Shown here: positions 24,439 through 32,018 of the stretch, piece after piece
How positions within the stretch are numbered: position 1 is the first letter of the stretch
How the letters are laid out: each line of letters begins with the position of its first letter
NCBI RefSeq assembly: GCF_024505145.1
Contig: NZ_JANIAA010000004.1
Location: forward strand, 1-64,000
Length of the DNA: 64,000 nucleotides
Direction of reading: 5' to 3'
From: Streptomyces rugosispiralis
GTDB lineage: Bacteria; Actinomycetota; Actinomycetes; Streptomycetales; Streptomycetaceae
Notes under the pieces: model-generated
What the model was told of the DNA's origin: nothing
Seen by the model: the letters and a program-made list of their open reading frames with translations, nothing else
Databases searched by the model: none
Translations under genes and position numbers: made by a program

Positions 24439-25454
24439 ACGCGCATCCGCACACCCACACCACCAGCCAGGCGTCCCCCGGCGGGGTCGCCCTGCCGGGC
24501 ATCCCGGTGCCGCTCTCGCGGCTGGTGCTGGGCACCATGACCTTCGGTGACACGGTGGACCGCGCGGGCGCCGCCGCGATGCTGGACATCGCGCTGGACG
24601 CCGGGGTGACGGGGGTGGACACCGCGAACGCCTACGCGGGCGGCGCCACCGAGACGATCCTGGCCGGGCTGCTGCCCGGCCGCCGCGACCGGATCGTGCT
24701 CGCCACCAAGGCCGGTATGCCGCACCCCGACGCCGGCGGCCACGCTCCGCTGTCCGCGCGCGGGATGCGCGCGGCCCTCGAGGGCAGCCTGCGCCGCCTG
24801 GGCACCGACCACGTCGACCTGTTCTATCTGCATCAGCCCGACCGCGCCACGCCGCTGGAGGAGACCCTCGGCACGGTCGCCGAGTTCGTGGCCGAGGGCA
24901 AGATCCTCGCGCTCGGCGTCTCCAACTACGCCGCCTGGCAGATCGCCGAGGTCACCCACACCGCCGAGCGGGTCGGCGCGCCGCGCCCGGTGGTGGCCCA
25001 GCAGTTGTACAACCTGCTGGCGCGGCGGATCGAGGAGGAGTACCGGGAGTACGCGGCCACCAGCGGACTGCGCACCATGGTCTACAACCCGCTGGGCGGC
25101 GGCCTGCTGACGGGCCGTCATTCCTTCGAGCGGCAGCCGGAGTCGGGCCGCTTCGGCGACTCGCGGGTGGCGGAGATGTACCGGCGGCGCTACTGGGACG
25201 CCGGGCTCTTCGAGGCCGTACGGGGCCTGTCCGGGATCGCCGAGGAGGCGGGCATCCCGCTGGTCGAACTCTCGTTGCGCTGGCTGCTCGGACGGGACGG
25301 GGTGGACGCGCTGCTGCTCGGCGGTTCCCGGGCGGAGCACCTCCGCGCCAACCTGGCCGCCGCGGCGGCGGGACCGCTTCCGGCGGAGGTGGCGGCGGCG
25401 TGCGACGAGGTGGGGGCGCGGCTGCGGGGGCCGATGCCCGCGTACAACCGCTAG
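24435..25454 (+). CDS. Aldo/keto reductase
   Basis: 339-residue NADPH-dependent TIM-barrel oxidoreductase. The start GTG overlaps the DppF stop (GTGA), so the enzyme is co-translated with the importer. Seen: LVLGTMTFGDTVDRAGAAAM, the catalytic Tyr region VDTANAYAGGATE, Lys in IVLATKAGMP, and the His in DLFYLHQPDR. It belongs to the AKR group acting on sugars and other carbonyls. Given the kinase/PdxA2 partners, it may oxidise or reduce the imported sugar before phosphorylation (inference). Its TAG stop merges with the terminal repeat that follows. Confidence 0.92.
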   Translation: MNAHPHTHTTSQASPGGVALPGIPVPLSRLVLGTMTFGDTVDRAGAAAMLDIALDAGVTGVDTANAYAGGATETILAGLLPGRRDRIVLATKAGMPHPDAGGHAPLSARGMRAALEGSLRRLGTDHVDLFYLHQPDRATPLEETLGTVAEFVAEGKILALGVSNYAAWQIAEVTHTAERVGAPRPVVAQQLYNLLARRIEEEYREYAATSGLRTMVYNPLGGGLLTGRHSFERQPESGRFGDSRVAEMYRRRYWDAGLFEAVRGLSGIAEEAGIPLVELSLRWLLGRDGVDALLLGGSRAEHLRANLAAAAAGPLPAEVAAACDEVGARLRGPMPAYNR

Positions 25455-25642
25455 GGGGCTTCTGATGGATCTTCGTGGGGGAAGGAGCGGCGTCAGGGGG
25501 CACCTCCCAGCGGTAGCTGGGGGAGCGTGCTCTCGGCGTGCCGGCCGGATCCCCTCGTACTGGGCGTACTTGGGCTTCCGGCCGGTGCGGCGAGAGGGCG
25601 TGCCGGGCGTCGCGACGCCGCGGAGATCCATCAGAAGCCTAG
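25452..25642. repeat. 190-bp terminal-inverted-repeat element
   Basis: The gap after the reductase holds an element whose ends are perfect 15-bp inverted repeats, GCTTCTGATGGATCT at 25458-25472 and its complement at 25624-25638, flanked on both sides by CTAG. Inside are the 31-nt hairpin core and further inverted pairs (GCCGGCCGGA near 25540; TCCGGCCGGT near 25578). The left 79 nt (25452-25530) recur exactly, inverted, at 57571-57649. The size and structure suit a MITE-like or terminator-like repeat; there is no coding sequence. 25643-25742 is the leader of the next gene. Confidence 0.75.
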
Positions 25643-25742
25643 GCCCGTGGGCTCATCCCCGCCCCGTCCCGGACTGCGGCCCGCCGCGCCGCCCGGCCGT
25701 AGACATCTCCGTAACACCACAACCATGAGGAGCCCGGCGAAC

Positions 25743-26951
25743 ATGACCGCCGACGATGACACCGCGATACCGCTGACGGACGGGCGGCTTCGGGCGCGCC
25801 CGGGGGACCCGGGGCTGCGGGAGGCGTTCCTGCCCGCGCCCGCCGTGCAGAACCACGCCGCCAACCTCACCGTGTTGCCCGGAGGGGACCTCGGGTGCGT
25901 GTGGTTCGGAGGCACGCAGGAAGGCGTGCCGGACATCTCGGTGTGGTTCTCCCGGCTCGCCCCGGGGGCCGACACCTGGACGGAGCCGGTCCGGCTCTCG
26001 GACGACGACACCCGCTCGGAGCAGAACCCGCTGCTGTTCCCGACCCCGGCCGGGGAGCTGTGGCTGCTGTACACCGCCCAGCGGGCGGGCGATCAGGACA
26101 CCGCCGAGGTCCGGCTGCGGGTGTCCGAGGACGCGGGGGTCACGTGGGGCGCGCCGCGTACGCTGTTCCCCGCCACCGAGGCGGGCGGGGTGTTCATCCG
26201 TCAGCCGGTGGCCGTTCTGGACTCCGGACGGTGGCTGCTGCCGGTCTTCCACTGCGTGGCCACCCCCGGGGCCAAATGGGTCGGCGACCGCGACACCAGC
26301 GCGGTGATGATCAGCGACGACCAGGGGCGGACCTGGCGCGAGCGGCCGGTGCCGGGCTCGACCGGCTGTGTGCACATGAACGTCCACCAACTGCCGGACA
26401 CCACCCTGCTGGCCCTCTTCCGCAGCCGCTGGGCGGACGCGGTGTACCGCTCGCACAGCACCGACGGCGGGGAGACCTGGAGCGAGCCGGTACGCACCGA
26501 ACTGCCCAACAACAACTCCTCCGTGCAGTACGTCCCGCTCGCCGACGGACGGCTCGCGCTGGTCTACAACCACAGCAGCCGCGCGGACGCCACGGCCCGC
26601 CGGGTGTCCCTCTACGACGAGATCGACGACCAGGGCGGGACCAGTCGGACCCCGGCCCCTTCGGCCGCCGGGCCCGACGACTCCGCGCCCGGCGCCTTCT
26701 GGGGCGCGCCCCGTGCCCCCATGACCCTCGCGCTCTCCTCCGACCACGGCCTCACCTGGCCCGTACGGCGCGATCTGGACACCGGCGACGGCCACTGCCT
26801 GACCAACAACTCACGCGACCGGCTCAACCGCGAGCTGTCCTACCCCACCATCCGGCAGGGCTCGGACGGCACGCTGCACATCGCGTACACCTACCACCGC
26901 CAGGCCATCAAGTACGTCCGCGTCGCACCGGATTGGGCGGCCGATGGCTGA
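25743..26951 (+). CDS. Cytoplasmic sialidase-fold (BNR repeat) protein
   Basis: 402-residue six-bladed beta-propeller of the sialidase/neuraminidase superfamily. Four Asp-box motifs (S-x-D-x-G-x-T-W) are visible: SEDAGVTW, SDDQGRTW, STDGGETW and SSDHGLTW. There is no signal peptide, so it works inside the cell on something already imported, unlike secreted sialidases. GAGGAG lies upstream of the chosen ATG; a second ATG six codons earlier is possible. It overlaps the SDR gene by 8 bp. True sialidase activity is uncertain; many such BNR proteins act on other acidic sugars. Position after the importer argues for a role in processing that substrate. Confidence 0.85.
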   Translation: MTADDDTAIPLTDGRLRARPGDPGLREAFLPAPAVQNHAANLTVLPGGDLGCVWFGGTQEGVPDISVWFSRLAPGADTWTEPVRLSDDDTRSEQNPLLFPTPAGELWLLYTAQRAGDQDTAEVRLRVSEDAGVTWGAPRTLFPATEAGGVFIRQPVAVLDSGRWLLPVFHCVATPGAKWVGDRDTSAVMISDDQGRTWRERPVPGSTGCVHMNVHQLPDTTLLALFRSRWADAVYRSHSTDGGETWSEPVRTELPNNNSSVQYVPLADGRLALVYNHSSRADATARRVSLYDEIDDQGGTSRTPAPSAAGPDDSAPGAFWGAPRAPMTLALSSDHGLTWPVRRDLDTGDGHCLTNNSRDRLNRELSYPTIRQGSDGTLHIAYTYHRQAIKYVRVAPDWAADG

Positions 26952-27627
26952 GCCCCGCCACGCTGTGGTCACCGGTGTCAGCTCGGGTATCGGCGCGGCG
27001 ATCGCCGCCCGGCTGCTGGACGAGGGGTGGCGGGTCACCGGGATCAGCCGTACCGCCCCCGCGCACACGAGTGAGCGGCTGCACTGGATCCCGGGCGACC
27101 TGTCCCGGCCGGAGGGGCTCCCCGAGGTGCTCGCCCCGGTGTCCGGGGTGGACGCGATCGTGCACGCGGCGGGCGTTCAGCGCTCGGCGCGGCTGGGGGA
27201 GCTGGACCCCGAGGACGGATCCCTCATGTGGCGGATCCATGTGCAGGCGGCGGGCGTCCTGGTGGACACGCTGGTGGACCGGGTCGCGGACGGCGGCCGG
27301 GTGGTGCTGGTGGGCAGCCGGACGATGACGGGCGTCCCCGGCAAGAGCCAGTACGCCGCCACCAAGGCGGCGCTGCCCGCGCTGGCCCGGTCCTGGGCGG
27401 CCGAGCTGGCGCCAAGGGCGGTCACGGTCAACGTGGTGGCGCCGGGGCCGACGGACACTCCCATGCTGCGGGACCCCGGCCGTAGCCGCACCCCGCCGGT
27501 GATGCCACCGCTGGGGCGGCTGGTCCGTCCGGAGGAGGTGGCGGGGCTGACGTCGTTCCTGCTGGGCCCGGAGGGCGGCGCGGTCACCGGCCAGACCCTG
27601 GTGATGTGCGCGGGCGCCTCACTCTGA
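26944..27627 (+). CDS. Short-chain dehydrogenase/reductase
   Basis: 227-residue classical SDR. Cofactor motif VTGVSSGIGAAIAARLL, VHAAGVQ, the catalytic Ser in VLVGSRTMTG and the YAATK motif (Tyr/Lys) are all present, then PGPTDTPML and a C-terminal FLLGPEGGAVTGQ. The ATG lies inside the end of the sialidase-like gene, so it is co-translated with it. It is the last gene of the transport/catabolic unit and probably oxidises a hydroxyl group of the sugar acid. Its end overlaps the convergent receptor gene by 9 bp. A role as butyrolactone reductase is possible but not favoured. Confidence 0.92.
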   Translation: MAEPRHAVVTGVSSGIGAAIAARLLDEGWRVTGISRTAPAHTSERLHWIPGDLSRPEGLPEVLAPVSGVDAIVHAAGVQRSARLGELDPEDGSLMWRIHVQAAGVLVDTLVDRVADGGRVVLVGSRTMTGVPGKSQYAATKAALPALARSWAAELAPRAVTVNVVAPGPTDTPMLRDPGRSRTPPVMPPLGRLVRPEEVAGLTSFLLGPEGGAVTGQTLVMCAGASL

Positions 27628-28260
27628 CGGCGGCGCGGCGTCGCCGCGGGCGAGCGCCATCAGCCCGGCGGTGTCCCCGGGCCGGGACTGGAGCGAGGGC
27701 AGCAGCAGGGTCCACAGATCGGCCAGCCGGTCCTCGACCAGCCGCCGCCCGTCGAGCGCCTCGGACACGGTGTGCAGCCCGAAGAAGGCGCACACCACGG
27801 TCCGTGCGGCGGGCAGCGGATCGACATGGGTGGCCAGATCGCCCTCGGCGCGTGCCTTCTCCATCATCTGCCCCACCGCGTCGATCCACCCCACGAAGGG
27901 CGGTGGCATGGGCGCCTCGATCAGGGTGCGCTCGGTCCACAGCCGGGCTCCGGCGCGCACCACGATGTCATCGCGGAAGGCGCGGGCCACCGCGAAGCTG
28001 AGCCGGACGAGTTGCTCCAGGGGCGGCGCGTCGAGGGCGGCGAAGCGCTCGATCAGCGGGGGCCAGGTGGCGAAGTGCTCCTCCACCACGGCGAGGGCGA
28101 GCCTTTCCTTGCTCGTGTAATGGAAATAGATCGCGCCGCTGGTGTGGCCGGACCGGGCGGTGATGTCGCTGATGCTCGTTCCCGCGTATCCCCGTTCGTC
28201 GAAAAGGAACGCCGCGGCCTCCAGAAGGGATCGGCGTGTTTGCGCGGCCCGTTCTTGCAC
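27619..28260 (-). CDS. Gamma-butyrolactone receptor-type TetR regulator (ScbR/ArpA family)
   Basis: 213-residue TetR-family protein very close in length and pattern to ScbR/ArpA. The HTH is SLLEAAAFLFDERGYAGTSI, then ITARSGHTSGAIYFHYTSKE, whose GAIYFHF/Y-SKE form is the receptor-family hallmark. Trp125 in PPFVGWIDAVG lies where ArpA/CprB carry their ligand-pocket tryptophan. GTG 28260 is preceded by AAGGA; a much longer frame beyond it is not credible. It is divergent from an AfsA homologue, the arrangement of scbR/scbA. Known relatives repress antibiotic and synthase genes until the lactone binds. No consensus ARE site was recognised in the 108-bp gap. Confidence 0.88.
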   Translation of the reverse strand: MQERAAQTRRSLLEAAAFLFDERGYAGTSISDITARSGHTSGAIYFHYTSKERLALAVVEEHFATWPPLIERFAALDAPPLEQLVRLSFAVARAFRDDIVVRAGARLWTERTLIEAPMPPPFVGWIDAVGQMMEKARAEGDLATHVDPLPAARTVVCAFFGLHTVSEALDGRRLVEDRLADLWTLLLPSLQSRPGDTAGLMALARGDAAPPSE

Positions 28261-28368
28261 GTGTTCGCCGTCCTTACACCGGATCGTCGGATGTGACGGG
28301 GAGAACTTAGCGGACTTTCGGCCTGAGATGGTGATGAGGCGAGACAGGTCAAACATTATTAGTATTTT
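28261..28368. promoter_or_regulatory. Divergent receptor/synthase promoter region
   Basis: 108 bp between the receptor GTG and the synthase ATG. The right half is unusually AT-rich for this genome (AAACATTATTAGTATTTT at 28351-28368, directly before the ATG). The synthase start has no ribosome site, and TATTAG sits about 6 nt upstream, which fits a leaderless transcript. I could not identify the butyrolactone-receptor operator. Confidence 0.5.
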
Positions 28369-29304
28369 ATGGTGATCGTTCGTGAGGCTCATGGCCTTTC
28401 GGAGCCGTCCGGTCCCACCGGGCGGCCGCTCAGCTGGTCCCGCACGGTGGCGCGGGAGGCGGTGCACCGGGTCTCGGTGGCCGAGGTGCTGCTCACCGAT
28501 GTGCGCAACCACGGTGACAACCGGTTCGAGGCCGCGGCCCAGTGGCCGAGGTCCCATCCCACCTTCCCGCACGGCGGAGACGGCCGCCATCATCCGCTGA
28601 TGATCGCGGAAACCCTGCGCGAGCTGGGGATCTACATCCCCACGCGGTACTACGCGGTGCCCGCGGGGGCGCACTTCCTGATCCGGGACATCTCCTACCG
28701 GCTGGACCCCGAGACCGAGCCCCGGGCGCCGTACGGGGCCTCCGACATCACCTGCCGGGCCGCCGTCACCGACATCCGCACCAGCCCCTGCGGACGCTTC
28801 GTCACCGGGATGCGGCTGGATGTCGTGCTGTCGGCGGGCGGCAAGCTCTTCGCCTGGGCCGGGGGCACCGCGCGCTTCCTCGACGGTACGACCTACGCGG
28901 AGACCAGGGCCGCCGCCCACGGGCACACCGCGCGCCGCAGACTGCGTGCCGCCGTACGGCCCTCACCTGCGCAACTGGCCGTTCCGGCGGCCCGGGACGT
29001 GCTGGTGGTGCGGGATGGGGGAGTGGTCTACCTCGACCCCGCCGACCCCCGCCATCCGTTCTTCTTCGACCACTGGAGCGACCATATGCCGGGCCTGGTG
29101 CTGCTGGAGGGCGCCCGGCAGGCCGCCGCGCTGGCCACCGGCGGGGCGCTGACCCGGCCCGTCGGCTGCCGGATGAAGGCGATCCGCTTCACCGAGTCGT
29201 ATCCGCCGGCCGTGGTGGAGTGCACCTCGCACGGCAGGACGTGTGTCTTCCGGCTGCGTCAGGCCGGTATCTGTACGGCGGTCGGCGTACTCCAGTACCT
29301 CTGA
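28369..29304 (+). CDS. AfsA/ScbA-family gamma-butyrolactone synthase
   Basis: 311 residues with two A-factor biosynthesis hotdog repeats. The N-terminal repeat has HHPLMIAETLRELGIYIPTR and the C-terminal repeat DHWSDHMPGLVLLEGARQAA, both signatures of AfsA/ScbA/BarX. Known reaction: acyl transfer from a beta-ketoacyl-ACP to dihydroxyacetone phosphate, giving a phosphorylated butenolide precursor of gamma-butyrolactone hormones. It is divergent from the receptor gene and followed by a HAD phosphatase on the same strand. The start is leaderless-looking; a GTG immediately after the ATG is an alternative. Acyl specificity and whether the product is a true butyrolactone cannot be read here. Confidence 0.9.
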   Translation: MVIVREAHGLSEPSGPTGRPLSWSRTVAREAVHRVSVAEVLLTDVRNHGDNRFEAAAQWPRSHPTFPHGGDGRHHPLMIAETLRELGIYIPTRYYAVPAGAHFLIRDISYRLDPETEPRAPYGASDITCRAAVTDIRTSPCGRFVTGMRLDVVLSAGGKLFAWAGGTARFLDGTTYAETRAAAHGHTARRRLRAAVRPSPAQLAVPAARDVLVVRDGGVVYLDPADPRHPFFFDHWSDHMPGLVLLEGARQAAALATGGALTRPVGCRMKAIRFTESYPPAVVECTSHGRTCVFRLRQAGICTAVGVLQYL

Positions 29305-29322
29305 GCGATGAACACGCCGTGC

Positions 29323-29361
29323 GACGAACAATATGACGACGAACAGGCTGAACGACGAACA
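29323..29361. repeat. Three GACGAACA direct repeats
   Basis: GACGAACA occurs at 29323-29330, 29338-29345 and 29354-29361 (15-16 bp spacing) just after the synthase stop. The 273-bp gap to the phosphatase also holds an AT-rich segment near 29385-29430 that could be its promoter. Iterated octamers suggest a regulator-binding cluster, but none can be named. Confidence 0.4.
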
Positions 29362-29577
29362 AAACGCCGACACTCAGTGACCTCTTGCTTACTGCGGGTC
29401 ATCAAACTAACGTAGTGATCGTTATGTTTCGGGCAGGCGAACCCCACGGCCTGTACGACAACAGCGGTCGGCGCTCAGCGCCCTCATGAGCCGCCAGGAC
29501 GATTTCCACCGCACGGCTCCCGCAGGTACAGGCATCCCCTGCGCCGATTCCTCCACCTCCCATGGAACGGCAGACAG

Positions 29578-30255
29578 ATGACAGCCGAAAAGTTTCTCGG
29601 ATGGACCCCAGCCGCCATCGTCTTCGACTGCGACGGCACCCTGATGGATTCCGAACGACACTGGGTGGAGGCGCGCGAAGTGGTCCTCAGAAACCACGGA
29701 ACCGCCCCCGACGAGGAGTTCGCGCGGCGCACGAAGGGGCTCCACTACACCGAATGCGGCCGAATGCTGGCCGAATTCGCCGGGCGTCCCGAACTCGCCG
29801 ACGAGATGACCGAACAACTCCTGGACGCCTTCCGCCGGCTGGTGGCCGACGACCCGGTCACCATGCCGGGGGCGCCCCAACTGGTCGCGAAGGCGGCCGC
29901 CTTCGCACCGCTGGCCGTGGCCAGCAACTGCCCGCGGGACGTCGTCGAGGACGGGCTCGCCAAGGCCGGGCTGCTGCGGTACTTCGGCCATGTGCTGGTC
30001 CCCGAGGGGGACGTGCGGCCCAAACCGTACCCCGACGTCTATCTGGAGGCCGCCCGGCTGTGCGGGGCGGCCCCCGGGGACGCCCTCGCGGTGGAGGACT
30101 CCCACTGTGGGTTTCTGTCCGCCTCGCGCGCCGGGCTGAGGGTGCTCGGTGTGGGCCCGCGGAAGCCGGTGGACGAGCCCCCGCCGGTCGATGTGTGGGT
30201 CTCCACCCTCGCCGACCCGGACCTGGTCAAGTGGGCGGACTCCCGGGCGGCCTGA
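29578..30255 (+). CDS. HAD-superfamily phosphatase (subfamily IA)
   Basis: 225-residue HAD hydrolase with all four motifs: I, VFDCDGTLMDSE (nucleophile Asp); II, VASNCPRD; III, Lys in RPKPYPDVY; IV, VEDSHCG. A helical cap follows motif I. Relatives are beta-phosphoglucomutase/phosphoglycolate-phosphatase-like enzymes that dephosphorylate small phosphates. It lies 273 bp downstream of the AfsA-type synthase in the same direction. The butyrolactone pathway needs a phosphatase whose identity is not firmly known, so this gene is a good candidate for that step (inference). A housekeeping sugar phosphatase is the alternative. Confidence 0.9.
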   Translation: MTAEKFLGWTPAAIVFDCDGTLMDSERHWVEAREVVLRNHGTAPDEEFARRTKGLHYTECGRMLAEFAGRPELADEMTEQLLDAFRRLVADDPVTMPGAPQLVAKAAAFAPLAVASNCPRDVVEDGLAKAGLLRYFGHVLVPEGDVRPKPYPDVYLEAARLCGAAPGDALAVEDSHCGFLSASRAGLRVLGVGPRKPVDEPPPVDVWVSTLADPDLVKWADSRAA

Positions 30256-30323
30256 GCGGCCGATCCACACGCTCCGCCTGGTCGGCGGGTGCCGCGGGTC
30301 ACCTCTTCCCGTCGAGCCGCGGG

Positions 30324-30854
30324 TCACTTCTTCCCGTCGTGGCCCGCATGGCTCGCCGAGCCGTCCATGCCCTCCATGCCGTCCATCCCGTCCCCCGTCG
30401 TGGCCCCGCCATGGGACCCGCCGTGGGACATGGACATCCCCTTCTCGAGGGATCCGCCGATCTTCTCGCGCAGGGGCTCCAGCGAGCCCATGGACAGGCC
30501 GGTGACCGACCAGCGCTTGCCGACCAGGTACATGCCCCCGTAGTCCTTCGACGTGGTCAGCCAGTCGTGCTGGCCCTTGTCGGTGGCGAAGGTGACCATC
30601 GTGAACCGCTTCTGCCCGGACCCGCAGGAGCCCTGACGCAGCTCCTCCGCCTCGGTGATGATCGTGGCCTTGCACCCGATGGCGTCGGCGATCCGCGTCA
30701 GCGGCGCGGGCTTCCCGGGCCTGGCGAACTCCTTGGCGGCGGGGGACACCTTCTTCTGCTCGTGGCCTGAGCCATGTGCCCGATCGCCTCCACCACAGCC
30801 GGCCAGAAACAGCAGGGCCGCGCCGACCGCGGTGGCACGGAGTGCGAGTGACAC
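30324..30854 (-). CDS. Met/His-rich lipoprotein (paralogue of the one at 52451)
   Basis: 176-residue predicted lipoprotein. GTG 30854 follows GGGAGG; the signal ends in a lipobox LAGC (Cys20). The core (about 55-140) contains two cysteines (IGCKAT, GSCGSG), a QHDWLTTSKDYGGMYLVGKRW motif and a terminal helix LREKIGGSLEKG. The tail is rich in Met, His and Gly (MSMSHGGSHGG, GMDGMEGMDG), suggesting copper or other soft-metal binding. The core matches the lipoprotein at 52451-52996 segment by segment, so the two are paralogues. No named family is recognised. It is downstream of the electron-transfer genes on the same strand. Confidence 0.85.
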   Translation of the reverse strand: MSLALRATAVGAALLFLAGCGGGDRAHGSGHEQKKVSPAAKEFARPGKPAPLTRIADAIGCKATIITEAEELRQGSCGSGQKRFTMVTFATDKGQHDWLTTSKDYGGMYLVGKRWSVTGLSMGSLEPLREKIGGSLEKGMSMSHGGSHGGATTGDGMDGMEGMDGSASHAGHDGKK

Positions 30855-30947
30855 ATCAACCTCCCGTAGAAAATCCGGCGGGGCGGCCCAGGGCTCGGAC
30901 GCCTCGGGCCACCCGCCGCGGTGGACCAAAAGTAGTGGTTGTCTCCC

Positions 30948-31928
30948 TTACTGGCCCGCCTTCTTGCCCTTGTCGGTGACCGCGAACCAGGTGCCCTTCA
31001 CGCCCTGGCCGTTGATGTCACCGGGCTTCTTGTCCCCGGTGAAGGTGTACAGCAGCCAGCAGTCGAACGCCGCCTGCTTGCTGCCGTCGGGGCGCTTGAA
31101 GGAGGTGACCTTCGCCGCGTCGAGCCCGGCGACCTTGGTGGTGTCCACGGCCTTGACGGGCTTCCAGGTGTCCAGGCAGGCGCCCAGGCAGCCGGTCTTC
31201 ATCGGCCAGGCGCTGTCCTTGTCGAACCGGTAGACGGTCATGCCCTTGCCGTCCACGATGATCTTGCCCAGCTCGGCGTTGTTGTTGACCATCAGCTGGA
31301 GGCTGTCGTCCGCGGCCGCGGTCTTGCCGGCCGGCTTGCCGTCGGGCGCCAGCGCGTTCCAGGTGCCCTTCACGCCCTGGCCCTTGGTGTCACCGGGCTT
31401 GTTGTCGCCCGCGAAGCGGTAGACCGGCCAGCCGGCCAGCGTCAGCTGCTTGGTGCCGTCGGCGCGGGTGACCGAGCCCAGCTTGCCGGCCTCGATACCG
31501 GTGGTGGCCGCGGCGTCGTCCGCGGGCACCGCGGGCCACTTGGTGGCGCAGTCGTCGTTGCAGTTGGACTTGGCCGGCTTGGGGGTGTCCTCGTCGAACC
31601 GGTAGAGCGTCCAGCCCTTGCTGTCGGTGACGAACTTGCCCAGCTTGGCGTCCTCCTTGACCGCCAGCTGCTTCGCCGGACCGGTGCGCTCGGCCGCGCC
31701 GCCCGCGCCGGCACCGGTGTCCCCGCCCGCCTGGTACCCGTCGCCGGCACCGGCCGCGGCCCCCGCGCCCGCCGACGCGGAGGCCCCCGCACCCACGGTC
31801 TGGCTGCCACCCGCCGGCTGCACATTGGCGCTGCCCGCGCTGTTGTCCTTGCTGCTGCCGCAAGCCGCCGTCAGCAGAACCATCGCTACCGACACCCCGG
31901 CGAATGCGATGTGACGCCGCTTCTCCAT
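30948..31928 (-). CDS. SCO0930-type lipoprotein with duplicated secreted repeats
   Basis: 326-residue lipoprotein; lipobox LTAAC with Cys23, then an Ala/Gly-rich linker (about 35-75). The mature part is a tandem duplication of a unit of about 110 residues, each made of two PF03640-type secreted repeats: LGKFVTDSKGWTLYRFDEDT with C-x3-C (NCNDDC), then GWPVYRFAGDNKPGDTKGQG; the second copy has LGKIIVDGKGMTVYRFDKDS, GCLGAC and LLYTFTGDKKPGDINGQG. ATG 31928 is placed by GAGGA at 6 nt. It is on the outer face of the membrane, downstream of the NuoF-like and membrane cytochrome-like genes. Function is unproven; a redox partner is inferred from the context and Cys pairs. Confidence 0.9.
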   Translation of the reverse strand: MEKRRHIAFAGVSVAMVLLTAACGSSKDNSAGSANVQPAGGSQTVGAGASASAGAGAAAGAGDGYQAGGDTGAGAGGAAERTGPAKQLAVKEDAKLGKFVTDSKGWTLYRFDEDTPKPAKSNCNDDCATKWPAVPADDAAATTGIEAGKLGSVTRADGTKQLTLAGWPVYRFAGDNKPGDTKGQGVKGTWNALAPDGKPAGKTAAADDSLQLMVNNNAELGKIIVDGKGMTVYRFDKDSAWPMKTGCLGACLDTWKPVKAVDTTKVAGLDAAKVTSFKRPDGSKQAAFDCWLLYTFTGDKKPGDINGQGVKGTWFAVTDKGKKAGQ

Positions 31929-32018
31929 GACCATTCCTCTGCAATCTCGATCGGTCCGGCGGTGATTGCGCCGACGCCGGTCCATACGGAGCCCGTGCGG
32001 ACCGGCGTTCAGCGGCTC

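Noticed and set aside
26944..27627. SDR as the butyrolactone reductase (ScbB/BprA role)
   Set aside because: It overlaps the sialidase-like gene and clearly belongs to that operon; it is convergent with the receptor rather than part of the synthase transcript.
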